Shown: piece by piece, positions 17,755 to 27,245 of the stretch
Layout: each line of letters starts with the position of its first letter
How positions within the stretch are numbered: the stretch's first letter is position 1
Assembly (NCBI RefSeq): GCF_021223605.1
Contig: NZ_CP075175.1
Coordinates: 248,001 to 312,000, forward strand
Reading direction: 5' to 3'
Source of the DNA: Paenibacillus sp. 481
GTDB taxonomy: Bacteria; Bacillota; Bacilli; Paenibacillales; Paenibacillaceae
DNA: 64,000 nucleotides
Translations under genes and position numbers: made by a program
The notes under the pieces: generated by a model
Database searches by the model: none
What the model saw: only the letters and a program-made list of their open reading frames with translations
What the model was told of the DNA's origin: nothing

Positions 17755-18117
17755 TTATTCATAACGTTGCCCGTTGTATACGATGTATCCGATAGGTTGA
17801 TGAGTGTAATGCAACACCGGCCCAGCCGCTGCTAAAGATGGATATGCATCACCATTTTGCTCTAAATAGACACCCTTTAGCTCCAGTGATTTTCCAGCTT
17901 CAAGACCTTCAATAGGTGCTGCGATTCCGTCAGAATCTCCATAACGGATTACAACGTCCATCTCTTTACTAATTTCAGACACCTTTATACCTTCGGCATT
18001 TATGACTACGATCTCATGAATATGCAATTGATGGTACCTAACTTCGTGAACTTGTATATCCTCTCCAACCTGTTTAATAAAAGCTTGCATTTGGATAACG
18101 GGTTTATGATTTACCAT
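17755..18117 (-). CDS. Conserved-looking hypothetical protein, 120 residues
   Basis: A soluble, mostly beta-strand protein that I do not recognise. The N-terminal half contains a His-rich stretch (HEVRYHQLHIHEIVVI). The C-terminal part (SLELKGVY..., then VLHYTHQPIGYIVYNGQRYE) has the look of a small beta-barrel domain. AAGGAGCG lies five bases before ATG 18117, and a strong terminator follows the stop, so it is an independent transcription unit. No signal peptide or membrane segment is seen. Confidence 0.7.
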   Translation of the reverse strand: MVNHKPVIQMQAFIKQVGEDIQVHEVRYHQLHIHEIVVINAEGIKVSEISKEMDVVIRYGDSDGIAAPIEGLEAGKSLELKGVYLEQNGDAYPSLAAAGPVLHYTHQPIGYIVYNGQRYE

Positions 18118-18260
18118 TTAAACGCTCCTTTATGTGATTCATACAACTTATTTTTTCCTAAAACGATTGAACTAAACCCGATCCCCTGTTTCAAAAAAAG
18201 CTTGCACATCACGTTACGTTAGGTCCTACAATTTACCTATTGGAAAAAGGAGGGCTAAAG

Positions 18261-19406
18261 ATGGAGAGAGTTCGACTACTTGATGTGCTACGTGGTTTTG
18301 CCATTCTCGGAACACTAGGCACGAACATTTGGCTATTTGCCAGCTTGGGGGATTTCGGAAGCATCTTAACTTTTAATCAGGAGGCTTGGTGGACTTCAGT
18401 GGACGATGCGCTGCGTACATTTACGATGTTCATTGTGAATGGCAAATTTTTAGGCATGCTTACCATTATGTTTGGGATCGGGTTGGAGTTTAAACGTAGA
18501 AAAGCAGAACGCTTAGGCCAAGTATGGCCTGGCATCTATTTATGGACCTCTTTTTTACTACTGCTTGATGGTGCCATTCATTACTTTCTCGTCATGGAAT
18601 ATGATATTTTGATGAGCTATGCGGTAACAGCAATAATCGTAGCCTACATTGTTAAAGGTGGAGATCGCGCAGTAAAAAGAGGAATGTACATCGCAGGCGG
18701 AATCCATCTGCTCCTGTTGCTCTTGATACACGTTGTGCTTGCAACGGCGGCTGGTGGCGGCACGAGTGGCGTAAATGAAGTCGCGTTATTGTTTAAAGAA
18801 GGTACATGGTTAGAGCAACTTCAATTTCGCTTCAATAACTTTTGGTTTTACCGTACAGAATCGATTATTATACTACCAATGAATATATGCTTGTTTTTAT
18901 TAGGTATTCGCTTGGTACGTAGTGGGGCTTTCGCACCAGATGAACGCGGCCAAGTCATACGCAGGAAAATGTTACGTTGGGGGATAGGAATCGGGCTACC
19001 GTTAAACCTGTTACTGTTCGTTCCTGGAGCGTATGCCGATTTATTTATTCGTTACGTTGCTGCTCCGATCTTGGCGTTAGGCTATATTGGACTCATTGCT
19101 AAAATGGTAGAAACCGGGCGCTTAGTTTGGTTGTGGGCCCGCTTTGAGGAAGTAGGCAAGGCTGCACTTAGCTGTTATATGCTGCAAAACATTCTTGCTT
19201 CGATCCTTTTTTATGGATGGGGATTTGGCCTTGGAAATATGTATGGCTCTGCCTTTACGATCGCGATGTGGGCCTTCATTTCGTGCTTGCTCATTGGTTT
19301 TGCGCACATATGGCTACGCTATTTCTCTTTAGGTCCTGTGGAATGGGTCTGGAGACAGTTGTCACAGCTTCCGTCCAAACATTCAAAAAGTTCAATTTCG
19401 AATTAA
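18261..19406 (+). CDS. DUF418-domain integral membrane protein (YeiB-like)
   Basis: A 381-residue polytopic membrane protein of about eight to ten helices. The N-terminus (RVRLLDVLRGFAILGTLGTNIW) is typical of DUF418/YeiB proteins and resembles acyltransferase-3-type membrane proteins; the C-terminal DUF418 part holds the helices after residue 200. ATG 18261 is chosen because AAAGGAGGGC precedes it; an in-frame TTG at 18240 lies upstream of that site. Family function is not established. The gene is isolated and ends in a large hairpin. Confidence 0.85.
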   Translation: MERVRLLDVLRGFAILGTLGTNIWLFASLGDFGSILTFNQEAWWTSVDDALRTFTMFIVNGKFLGMLTIMFGIGLEFKRRKAERLGQVWPGIYLWTSFLLLLDGAIHYFLVMEYDILMSYAVTAIIVAYIVKGGDRAVKRGMYIAGGIHLLLLLLIHVVLATAAGGGTSGVNEVALLFKEGTWLEQLQFRFNNFWFYRTESIIILPMNICLFLLGIRLVRSGAFAPDERGQVIRRKMLRWGIGIGLPLNLLLFVPGAYADLFIRYVAAPILALGYIGLIAKMVETGRLVWLWARFEEVGKAALSCYMLQNILASILFYGWGFGLGNMYGSAFTIAMWAFISCLLIGFAHIWLRYFSLGPVEWVWRQLSQLPSKHSKSSISN

Positions 19407-19442
19407 TACACAAGGAGCTCACGAACAAGCTCATGATTGGAA

Positions 19443-19513
19443 AAAGAAAATCCCCATCGAGTCTCGCACACAACTAGCTGTGTACGAGTAGCACTTGATG
19501 GGGACTTTCTTTA
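19443..19513. terminator. Long hairpin between convergent genes, probable bidirectional terminator
   Basis: AAAGAAAATCCCCATCGAG pairs, with one mismatch region, with the segment ending at 19513. T runs follow on the plus strand, and the minus strand reads into T-rich sequence too. It separates the DUF418 gene from the patatin gene. Confidence 0.7.
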
Positions 19514-19545
19514 TTTACATATGAACGACTTGAACACCTGCATCC

Positions 19546-20460
19546 CTACATTCGAAACGAGCGCACATAGTTGTCAAAGCTCCAAGTCGTCAAAAATGAT
19601 TGTGCAGAAGTTTTGCCTGACTCATACAAATACATTTTATCTTCCTCAGCTAGATCAAATTGGATCGATGACACCTCTTCTGTCGGAATGAACACCGTTC
19701 GCTTCTCCGTATGCTGATCGACATGACGCTTGTCATGCGCACGCAACATCGTACTAAAAATAGCGGTAAAAAGCGTAATCGGACCGCCAATTTTGTACGG
19801 TTTGGCGAGGCTCTTCTGTTCTGACAGCCGCAAGCCGAAAGTCGGCCACCGCGGCTTGCCAGGTACATCGAATATCCAGATCGGGAAATTGCTCAGCAAT
19901 CCCCCGTCCAATACATAGTGAGGCTTTTTCTTCTTTGCCGGCTTCCATTTATACGGTTGATAAAAGTACGGAATTGTCGTGCTCATCCGCACAGCGGACG
20001 CGATAGTACATGATTGTGGTGTATGTCCGTATTGCTTCAAATCGTCCGGGAGAACAATCATTTTCCCGCTGCTGACATCTGATGCGATAATTTTCAGCTT
20101 ATTGTCTGGCAAGTCAGCGAATGTATCGACACCTTTGGCGTGCAACAATTTGGCAATCCATCTTTCGAGTACATCGTTCTTGAATATACCTAGTCTGAAC
20201 AGAACGGACAATAATGGCCCTGCGAGCGGAATCCGATTTAGCCATGACCTGCCGAGCAATCCGGCATAATCAAGCTCAAACATAATTCGCTTCAACTCAT
20301 CAGCACGATAGCCACTGGCTAGCAAGGCAGCTACAATTGCGCCAGCCGATGTTCCTGCAATTCGATCCCATTCATAGCCTGCCTGCTCAAACACTTCGAT
20401 AGCGCCAACGAAAGCAATTCCACGAACGCCTCCACCTTCAAACACCGCGTCAGCCTTCAT
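19546..20460 (-). CDS. Patatin-like phospholipase
   Basis: A 304-residue protein with the complete patatin catalytic set: oxyanion loop GGGVRG (9-14), nucleophile Ser38 in GTSAG, and Asp185 in LDGGLLSNFP. This is a Ser-Asp dyad acyl hydrolase, probably acting on membrane phospholipids or other acyl esters from the cytoplasmic side, since no signal peptide is present. Its neighbours are unrelated, so its physiological role is unknown. Confidence 0.88.
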   Translation of the reverse strand: MKADAVFEGGGVRGIAFVGAIEVFEQAGYEWDRIAGTSAGAIVAALLASGYRADELKRIMFELDYAGLLGRSWLNRIPLAGPLLSVLFRLGIFKNDVLERWIAKLLHAKGVDTFADLPDNKLKIIASDVSSGKMIVLPDDLKQYGHTPQSCTIASAVRMSTTIPYFYQPYKWKPAKKKKPHYVLDGGLLSNFPIWIFDVPGKPRWPTFGLRLSEQKSLAKPYKIGGPITLFTAIFSTMLRAHDKRHVDQHTEKRTVFIPTEEVSSIQFDLAEEDKMYLYESGKTSAQSFLTTWSFDNYVRSFRM

Positions 20461-20498
20461 TCAATCAACCTCCATGTTGTGTAGCGTACAACGATGAA

Positions 20499-22247
20499 TT
20501 AATTGATTTTAATACCGCCTACATCATTCGTGAAGTCACGGTAAGGAGACATATCGAATCCTTGGATACGGGCATTCGTTCCCCACATATCACGGCGCTG
20601 ATACAAGAACATGTACGGCAAATCTTCATTTATTTCTTTGTACAACTCTTTATAGATTGCCTTACGTTTTTCAATATCAAGCTCTTTGTCTGCTTTTTCG
20701 TACAATTCGTCTACCTTCTTGTTGGAGTACTTATAATCGTTCTGGTAGCCAGTTGTCTTGAACGTATTTTGACCTGTTTGTGGGTCTGGATCTAAGCCCC
20801 AAGCTAAGAATACCATGTCAAAATCGCCTTTTTTACGTGCTTCCAATACTGCATTAAAGTCCAACTGTTCAGGTACAAAGTCAATGCCGAGCTCTTTATA
20901 GTTTGCTTGTGCAACTGGAATAATCGCTTCATTTACTGGGTTAGGTGTTGTCGCCACGAAATTAATTTTGAATTTCTGGCCATCCTTCTCACGGATTCCG
21001 TCTGCGCCTACTTTCCAGCCAGCTTCATCCAGTAATTGCTTCGCTTTTGTTAAATCATATGCGTAAGGATTTACTTCGTCTGTGTAAGCCCACGAAAGCT
21101 TCGATTGCGGGATATTAATAACATCCGCATAACCTGAGTATACAGCGTCAACAATTTCTTGACGATTTAGACCGTAGGTCAAAGCTTGACGTACGCGCTT
21201 GTCTTTGAATTTATCTAAAGCATGGTTAAAGCCAATATAGCCATAGCCGTTAGTCGGGTACATCGTCACATCAGCAAAACCAAGATCTTTCAATTGCGCT
21301 ACACTGTCTTGGTTAACACTGATGAAGTCCATATCTGTTTCACCAGTTTGCAACAACTGGATATTAGTCTCATCCGTAGTAAACTTATAAATCAATTTTT
21401 GAATTGGAGGCTTCCCTAAGTGGAAATGCTCATTTGCTACAAATTGGGCTTCTTGACCTGGAACAAACTTAGTCAGTTTGTACGCACCCGCACCAATTGG
21501 AGTAGTGAACATTTCTTTCATTTTTCCAAAATCAGCTTTGCCATAGTATCCTTTTGGCATTACATACGTTTCAGCAATGAATGCATATGCAAGTGCAGTT
21601 ACTTCAGCTGTCGTTACTTCGACAGTAAGTGGATCGATCACTTTGATACCTTCAACCGATTTAGCTTTACCTTCTTTGTATTCTTTACCGCCTTTAATCT
21701 TGGCAACTGTCAGTGCGTCAGTCGGGCCGTCGTACCCTTTATCGTGAATGATTGTCAAGGAGTAAGCAACATCCTCAGCAGTTAAATCTGTGCCATCGCT
21801 AAACTTCAAGCCTTCTTTCAACTTGATAGTGTGCTTCAGCTTGTCATCTGAAAGTGCATAACTTTGTGCTAGACCTTCAGTAAAGGTCCCGTCTTTTTTA
21901 AATTTCATTAATGGTTCAAAAATGGTTTGTGTGATGTATTTATCGTAAGCTGATTCTGCAAATAAAGGATTAAAAACACCGGCCGGTGCCGTCATACCGA
22001 TAATAACGGTATCTTTACGGTTGGCTGCTACTGCTGGGGACTTACTTTTGTCTGCTGCTGCGAATACACCCTCGGTCAAAAGCTCACCTTGTTGCTCAGG
22101 TGTCTTAGCTGCATCGTTCGCTCCTTGCTCTGTTTTCGTTTCAGTCTTCGGAGCCGCTTCTTTCGGTGCTCCGCCACCACCACATGCCGATACAATTAAA
22201 GACATGAGCAGCGTGATGCTAATGAGAAGTGTTAGTCTTTTCTTCAT
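20499..22247 (-). CDS. Peptide-type ABC transporter substrate-binding lipoprotein (OppA/DppE-like)
   Basis: A 582-residue extracytoplasmic solute-binding protein (family 5). The signal peptide ends in a lipobox IVSAC with Cys22 as lipidation site, followed by a Gly-rich and Glu/Lys-rich tether. The body contains the family signature (TAEDVAYSLTIIHDKGYDGP, FKDKRVRQALTYGLNRQEIVD). Substrates are probably oligopeptides. No permease or ATPase genes adjoin it, so it must pair with a transporter encoded elsewhere or act as a stand-alone receptor. The start ATG 22247 follows a GGGGGAGA-type ribosome site. Confidence 0.9.
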   Translation of the reverse strand: MKKRLTLLISITLLMSLIVSACGGGGAPKEAAPKTETKTEQGANDAAKTPEQQGELLTEGVFAAADKSKSPAVAANRKDTVIIGMTAPAGVFNPLFAESAYDKYITQTIFEPLMKFKKDGTFTEGLAQSYALSDDKLKHTIKLKEGLKFSDGTDLTAEDVAYSLTIIHDKGYDGPTDALTVAKIKGGKEYKEGKAKSVEGIKVIDPLTVEVTTAEVTALAYAFIAETYVMPKGYYGKADFGKMKEMFTTPIGAGAYKLTKFVPGQEAQFVANEHFHLGKPPIQKLIYKFTTDETNIQLLQTGETDMDFISVNQDSVAQLKDLGFADVTMYPTNGYGYIGFNHALDKFKDKRVRQALTYGLNRQEIVDAVYSGYADVINIPQSKLSWAYTDEVNPYAYDLTKAKQLLDEAGWKVGADGIREKDGQKFKINFVATTPNPVNEAIIPVAQANYKELGIDFVPEQLDFNAVLEARKKGDFDMVFLAWGLDPDPQTGQNTFKTTGYQNDYKYSNKKVDELYEKADKELDIEKRKAIYKELYKEINEDLPYMFLYQRRDMWGTNARIQGFDMSPYRDFTNDVGGIKIN

Positions 22248-22981
22248 TGTCTTCTCCCCCTAAAATTCATGTTAGTTGCAAAACGTTGAGCCTTGCTTTT
22301 AATCATCTATGTTTAGAAAATGATTAAACAAATGTAAGTGACGCGTTAAAGCTTACATACGTTGATAGAATTTATGTTAGGTTCGAAGATGTTGGTTAAC
22401 AACTAATGTACTTGAGCAATTTTAATTTGTAAATACTGTTTCACAAAAAAAGTTTTAGCACAGTAACACTTTGAAGTTTAGGTTATATATACATGAAATT
22501 GAATAAACAAACAAGATTCCCCCAAAGTAAGCGCTCACAAATATTGAGTTACTCTGAATATCGGAATTATTATAATATCTAACTATATATACGATGGTTT
22601 ACGTGCATATGCAGAACCTGAATCGTATCATTTGAGCGTTCATGTGAAACATGCTATATTCCATTCTATTCAGACATCATATAGAAACATGACTACCATA
22701 TACATCCCGAGGCAATTAATTGTTTTCATCAAAAAATTCGGAGAATATAGCTTATAAGAGTAGGCAAACGGTGCGATCTTTTTAATGAGCTTAACAGGTG
22801 TAGGTACGATATTGTGTTGGCATGATTATGAGGCGCTGCCCCACTTTCAGTGTATGATGAAACACCGAATTGTAAGGTGCAGATGCTGGCATAGAAGGAA
22901 GACCTCTAAGTGTTTATTGTTTAGATATAGAATTAAAATAAACACTTAATCGACCTATTTTAGGTTAACTTATTGCCGCTC
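22248..22981. other. 734-bp AT-rich intergenic region
   Basis: It separates the peptide-binding lipoprotein gene from hisC. It contains TATAAT-like words, for example around 22570, and an 11-bp inverted repeat TAAGTGTTTAT (22907-22917) / ATAAACACTTA (22938-22948) just after hisC, which may terminate hisC transcription. I see no supported gene. Confidence 0.6.
22907..22948. terminator. Inverted repeat after hisC, possible terminator
   Basis: An 11-bp perfect stem (TAAGTGTTTAT) with a 20-base loop; it is AT-rich and has no strong T tract, so this is uncertain. Confidence 0.4.
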
Positions 22982-24043
22982 TCATACACGTAAAAGCTGC
23001 GTCAGCGCTTCAATAAAGCTATCCATTTCTGAATCTGTACCTATACTCACGCGCAAATAGTTATGTATACGTGACTCATTAAAATGTCTAACTAATATAC
23101 CTCGCTCTCGTAAAGCAAGGTATAACGTTTCAGCCTCAAACTCTACGTGTGTCATACATACAAAGTTCGCTTGTGAATCAATAACTTTGAAGCCGAGTGT
23201 GCGCAGCTGTGCAACCGTGCGTTCACGTGTATGGATTACCTTTTGAATATGATGTATAAAATGAGCTTCGTCCTGATACGCTGCCACTGCTCCTGCAATT
23301 GCTAACCGGTCGAGGGTGTACGAGTTAAATGAATTCTTGACTCTATTCAGCCCTTCAATAAGCTCCTCATGCCCGAGTGCTACACCAACACGCAACCCTG
23401 CCAAGGAGCGAGATTTCGAAAGCGTGTGTACAACCAGCACATTTGGATAACGTTTAATTAATTGAACAGCTGACTCACCACCAAAATCGATGTACGCTTC
23501 GTCAATAATGACGACTTGTTCTCGATGTTCGGCTACTAACTGTTCAATCCGGCCCACAGCAATCCCCTTCCCAGTCGGAGCATTTGGATTCGGAATTATG
23601 ATGCCGCCATTTGGACGATGAATCTGGTCTAACGGGATATTGAACTCATCGTCTAACGGGATGAGCTCATAACGCAAGTTATACAGCTGTGCATACACTT
23701 TATAAAAACTGTACGTGATATCCGGAAAAGAAATCGGGCTTGTGGACTTGAACAAAGCAGCAAACGCGAGTGCTAATATTTCATCTGATCCATTACCGAC
23801 AAAAACTTGCTGCTCACGCAGTCCATGATAAGCAGCAATCGTCTGTCGCAATGTAGTACAATTCGGATCGGGATATAAGCGCAAATCGCTATCACTCGCC
23901 GCTTTTATGGCATCCAGAACATGACTGGATGGAGGGTAGGGATTTTCATTCGTATTTAGCTTGATAACCTTCTTATCCTGCGGCTGCTCACCTGGAATAT
24001 AAGGGGTTAGTGAACTAGCTAGTTCGCTCCAGTATTTACTCAT
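22982..24043 (-). CDS. hisC: Histidinol-phosphate aminotransferase
   Basis: A 353-residue class I/II PLP aminotransferase. NPNAPTG is at 152-158, DEAYIDF around 181-187, and the PLP lysine is Lys210 in HTLSKSRSLAGLRVG. The C-terminal Arg in YLRVSIG binds the substrate carboxylate or phosphate. It would convert histidinol phosphate and 2-oxoglutarate to imidazole-acetol phosphate and glutamate, or act on aromatic amino acids, as some HisC proteins do. ATG 24043 is used because GGGAG and AGGTG precede it; the frame extends nine codons further without a ribosome site. No other his gene adjoins it, so it may be a secondary copy. Confidence 0.85.
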   Translation of the reverse strand: MSKYWSELASSLTPYIPGEQPQDKKVIKLNTNENPYPPSSHVLDAIKAASDSDLRLYPDPNCTTLRQTIAAYHGLREQQVFVGNGSDEILALAFAALFKSTSPISFPDITYSFYKVYAQLYNLRYELIPLDDEFNIPLDQIHRPNGGIIIPNPNAPTGKGIAVGRIEQLVAEHREQVVIIDEAYIDFGGESAVQLIKRYPNVLVVHTLSKSRSLAGLRVGVALGHEELIEGLNRVKNSFNSYTLDRLAIAGAVAAYQDEAHFIHHIQKVIHTRERTVAQLRTLGFKVIDSQANFVCMTHVEFEAETLYLALRERGILVRHFNESRIHNYLRVSIGTDSEMDSFIEALTQLLRV

Positions 24044-24109
24044 ACACCTGCACTCCCTATCCATTTTCATCTATATAATGAAAATCATCGAATGAACTGA
24101 CGTCCTGCC

Positions 24110-24604
24110 TTATGATGGTGCATTCCAACTACCTTGCTGTTTTCTAAGCTGAATAATCTGCCCAATATGGTAGACGTTATGCGTACATAGATTAGAAATA
24201 CATTGCCACCAAGGAACGAGTTCACCATAGCAATCAATCGTTTCATCCAACTTTGATTCCTCATGCGCTGCAAGCTCGCTTCTCCACTCGCTGAGACAGT
24301 CATTCAACTTGCTGACGGCAGCTTGCCATGCCTCCTCAGAAATGTCCTTGACGTCAAATGTCTCCTCGTTGCGATAACCCGTACTTACGACTTCGTTAAC
24401 CCGAAAACGCTCCAGCCACACCGAGTTCCAAACATAGAGATGATGAACAAGCTGCCATATCGAATGACTGGAACGTCCCTCGTGCCAAATCGCCTGCTCA
24501 ACCGATAAATCTTGCACTGCACGGCTTAAAGGCATAAACCAACTTTCATCATCTTGACAAGTAGCTAACTGATCCAGCAGCAATTCTTTTTTACCGTTGC
24601 TCAT
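24110..24604 (-). CDS. DinB/YfiT-family putative metal-binding protein
   Basis: A 164-residue four-helix-bundle protein of DinB type. The likely metal ligands are the His pair in LVHHLYVWN and His in HNVYHIGQI. Such proteins often act as thiol-dependent transferases (with bacillithiol in Firmicutes) or are of unknown function. GGAGG precedes ATG 24604. It lies just upstream of hisC on the same strand but is separated by about 65 bp. Confidence 0.82.
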   Translation of the reverse strand: MSNGKKELLLDQLATCQDDESWFMPLSRAVQDLSVEQAIWHEGRSSHSIWQLVHHLYVWNSVWLERFRVNEVVSTGYRNEETFDVKDISEEAWQAAVSKLNDCLSEWRSELAAHEESKLDETIDCYGELVPWWQCISNLCTHNVYHIGQIIQLRKQQGSWNAPS

Positions 24605-24658
24605 AGGCGCCCTCCAATATTTAGGATGATCCTAGTGTATCTTGCGAGCGCCCGACGA

Positions 24659-25942
24659 TCAATAAGTAGATTTCAATTCCTTACGCGCAAGCCTAATTCT
24701 TGCACTCGCCCAACCAACGCCTACAAGCAATGGCGAATACAGACACGCCCAACCGCTGAACGGATACAATACGACACAAACGACTAAACCAATGAACGCC
24801 AGCCATCTTCCCGCATCACCTTTTGGAAGCAATGGAATCGCAGACAACATCGCAACCATATATAGGGTTAAAAAGACGACGCTCGGCCACTTCATCCATT
24901 GTTCCAGATCTAACACCAACCAGCCATTGAGCGCTAACATCGCCGTAAAAATAACAGCTAAGCTGTATATCGCTACAATCGGAGTGTGGTTAGTAGGATG
25001 CAACCTCGCAAATACGCTAGGAAAATCCCCTTCACGTGCTTGTGCGTACACCATGCGTGTAAAGCCAGCGATATTCGTATGCAGCCCTGCAAACGACACG
25101 AGTATCGCCAACAATGCTGTGAAATTCGATGCGATTGGGCCAAATGCGATGCCTACCAACGTACTTAGCGGCGCAACGCCCACGTTCGCTCCGTATGCCT
25201 TCGTTCCAACTGTAACGAAGGCTAAAGCGACATATAGTAAGCCTACGATTGCCGCAGCTAACAGCAGACTGAGGGCAATATCCCGCTTCGGATTTCGAAA
25301 TTCTTCTGCTAAGTGAGTGACCATTTCCCAACCTACGAAGCACCAAAAAATGAGTAGCGCAGATGTGCCAACCGAAAGCCAGCCGTTGGGCACAAATGGC
25401 GTAAACGACTGCTGCCGCACAAAGGGGAATGCTGCAATAATCGCCGCTAAGATTAACAGCGCAATAACAATTACGATAATAACTTGAATCGAAGCTGAAA
25501 AATGAATCCCTTTTGCATTTAAGAGTAGCGATACAGCTAACATTAGCGCAGCTACTCCGGTCGTTTCCCAAGGAGACAGCTGAAAGAGTGTACCTGCATA
25601 ATTGGCACCCACGAGCGCCACGACTGGAGCTCCAATCGGAATGGTCCCCAGAAACAACCACCCTACTGCTTTTCCTGCCATCGGTCCATAGGCGGCACGC
25701 GCGTAAGCAGCAATACCTCCTGCATTCGGAATAAGCGTTGCTAAGCGCCCTAACGTTAGGGCAAATGGAAACGCTAAGATTGCCATCACTATCCACGCTA
25801 TTAAGGAAGCAGGACCAGCTACTTGCGCTGTAATCGCCGGAAGAATTAAAATACCCGAGCCTAATACAGCGCCTACTGACATCGCTGTCCCTTGGGCCCA
25901 GCCGATCGAACGCTTCAATTGTTGTTCTTCCATTGTAGTCAA
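24659..25942 (-). CDS. APC-superfamily amino acid permease/exporter (YjeH-like)
   Basis: A 427-residue membrane protein with about 12 helices. The first helix holds the APC substrate-binding motif (GAVLGSGILILP). The stretch GWLFLGTIPIGAPVVALVGANYAG strongly resembles E. coli YjeH, an exporter of methionine and branched-chain amino acids. It is transcribed divergently from a LysR-type regulator, the usual arrangement for exporters induced by their substrate. Two ATCG-N7-CGAT boxes lie in the shared promoter region. Direction of transport and substrate are inferred from the family. Confidence 0.83.
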   Translation of the reverse strand: MTTMEEQQLKRSIGWAQGTAMSVGAVLGSGILILPAITAQVAGPASLIAWIVMAILAFPFALTLGRLATLIPNAGGIAAYARAAYGPMAGKAVGWLFLGTIPIGAPVVALVGANYAGTLFQLSPWETTGVAALMLAVSLLLNAKGIHFSASIQVIIVIVIALLILAAIIAAFPFVRQQSFTPFVPNGWLSVGTSALLIFWCFVGWEMVTHLAEEFRNPKRDIALSLLLAAAIVGLLYVALAFVTVGTKAYGANVGVAPLSTLVGIAFGPIASNFTALLAILVSFAGLHTNIAGFTRMVYAQAREGDFPSVFARLHPTNHTPIVAIYSLAVIFTAMLALNGWLVLDLEQWMKWPSVVFLTLYMVAMLSAIPLLPKGDAGRWLAFIGLVVCVVLYPFSGWACLYSPLLVGVGWASARIRLARKELKSTY

Positions 25943-25999
25943 TCACTCCTTCATACCGTAGTAAAAAATAACCTTCATTTAGCGTACACGAATGTTATA

Positions 26000-26014
26000 A
26001 TCGTGTCATACGAT
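26000..26014. promoter_or_regulatory. LysR-type operator box 1 (ATCG-N7-CGAT)
   Basis: Perfect dyad ATCG/CGAT with a 7-base spacer in the divergent promoter region of the exporter and the LysR gene. The repeat of the same motif at 26031-26045, in phase (31 bp, three helical turns), supports function. Confidence 0.6.
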
Positions 26015-26030
26015 AAAAAAGAATATAACT

Positions 26031-26045
26031 ATCGATAAAACCGAT
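26031..26045. promoter_or_regulatory. LysR-type operator box 2 (ATCG-N7-CGAT)
   Basis: A second copy of the dyad, extended to TATCG-N7-CGATA, which fits the T-N11-A pattern of LysR regulators. It lies about 25 bases before the LysR start codon, where autorepression would be expected. Confidence 0.6.
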
Positions 26046-26069
26046 ACGTAGTTTGAAAGGAGATACAAG

Positions 26070-26990
26070 GTGGAACTCAAACAATTGCAGACGTTCCAAG
26101 CCGTTGCTAAAGAGCTAAGCTTTACACGTGCGGCGGAACGATTAAATTATGCTCAGTCCAGTGTCACCGCTCAAATTCAAGCCTTGGAACAGCACTTTGC
26201 GACGCCGCTATTTGAGCGGTTAGGCAAACGCATCCTATTAACTGAAGCCGGCCAGCGGTTGCTGCCTTATGCAGACAACATGTTACGGCTTGCTGATGAG
26301 GCTTATGCTTATGTGCCTGGCGAGACAGAGCCGACAGGCATCCTGACAATTGGTGCACCGGAGAGCTTATGCACATACCGACTTCCACCGCTCTTAAAAA
26401 TGTTTCGTGAACGGTACCCAAGCGTCCAAATTGTGTTTCGCACCGGAATCTGTCCCGATTTGCGCCGAATGCTACAAGAAGGTGTTCTAGACATCGCCTT
26501 TACGATGGAGTCCCCTACTGAGACCGATCCAGTTGGGCCCTTGATCGAGACAACGATCGAGCAGATTCAAATGATGCTAGTCGTCCATCCGGAGCATCGT
26601 CTTACACAGCAAGCGCGAGTGGCACCAAGCGATTTTCTTAACGAGACATTACTTACAACGGAAGCTGGCTGTAGCTATCGCATCATGCTAGAGCAGGCTT
26701 TGCATGCCGCAAACGTAAAAAGCTGCACCAATCTTGAATTTTTTAGCATCGAAACGATTAAGCAGTGTGCGATAGCTGGACTGGGAATTACCTTGCTCCC
26801 GCAAATGAGTGTGGCAACCCAGCTTAACGAAGGCCTCTTAAAAACACTGAATTGGGTAGGCCCTGACTTTCCAATTACGATTCAAGTGTTAAGGCATAAA
26901 GACAAATGGTTGTCGCCCACGCTTGCTCGGTTTATGGATATGACCATGGAGTACTTTGGCACTACGCGAAATGATAATGAGCGATTATGA
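26070..26990 (+). CDS. LysR-family transcriptional regulator
   Basis: A 306-residue LTTR. Residues 1-60 are the winged helix-turn-helix (ELKQLQTFQAVAKELSFTRAAERLNYAQSSVT); residues about 90-295 are the periplasmic-binding-protein-like inducer domain. Start GTG 26070 follows GGAG seven to eight bases upstream. It is divergent from the YjeH-like exporter and most likely controls it and itself through the paired ATCG-N7-CGAT boxes. Confidence 0.9.
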   Translation: MELKQLQTFQAVAKELSFTRAAERLNYAQSSVTAQIQALEQHFATPLFERLGKRILLTEAGQRLLPYADNMLRLADEAYAYVPGETEPTGILTIGAPESLCTYRLPPLLKMFRERYPSVQIVFRTGICPDLRRMLQEGVLDIAFTMESPTETDPVGPLIETTIEQIQMMLVVHPEHRLTQQARVAPSDFLNETLLTTEAGCSYRIMLEQALHAANVKSCTNLEFFSIETIKQCAIAGLGITLLPQMSVATQLNEGLLKTLNWVGPDFPITIQVLRHKDKWLSPTLARFMDMTMEYFGTTRNDNERL

Positions 26991-27052
26991 GATTATGTAT
27001 TGACTTATCTAACTATCTATCTAACTATCTAGGTAACACCCTTACCCTATTG

Positions 27053-27088
27053 AAAAAGCCGCAGCTCGGAAATACCCGAGCTGCGGCT
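27053..27088 (-). terminator. GC-rich terminator hairpin
   Basis: AGCCGCAGCTCGG (27057-27069) pairs with 27076-27088. The T run is on the minus-strand side, so it mainly stops transcripts from the glycosyltransferase gene, while it can also separate the LysR gene. Confidence 0.75.
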
Positions 27089-27245
27089 CCGTGATACGAC
27101 TTCCATCTACACATCGACCGACCATCTCACCCTATACCTATGAGATGCCGTTTCATAACCGCCACTATGGTCAAAGTTCACACAAGAGGCGAAGCAGCAA
27201 CCAACGAACATGTTGCGTTCGCCACGCGGACGCCGACTAATTGCG

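Noticed and set aside
20499-22247. A full peptide transport operon around the binding lipoprotein
   Set aside because: No permease or ATPase gene is present on either side.
22785-22949. A 54-codon frame in the long intergenic region before hisC
   Set aside because: No ribosome site, Arg/Cys/His-rich composition, and it ends inside an inverted repeat.
25032-25946. A 304-codon minus-strand frame overlapping the exporter gene
   Set aside because: It is an out-of-frame shadow of the YjeH-like transporter, which has the proper motifs and start; its own translation is Ser/Arg/Cys-rich and non-descript.
27004-27031. TATCTAACTATC direct repeat after the LysR gene
   Set aside because: Only two 12-bp copies; too short to be more than a chance microrepeat.
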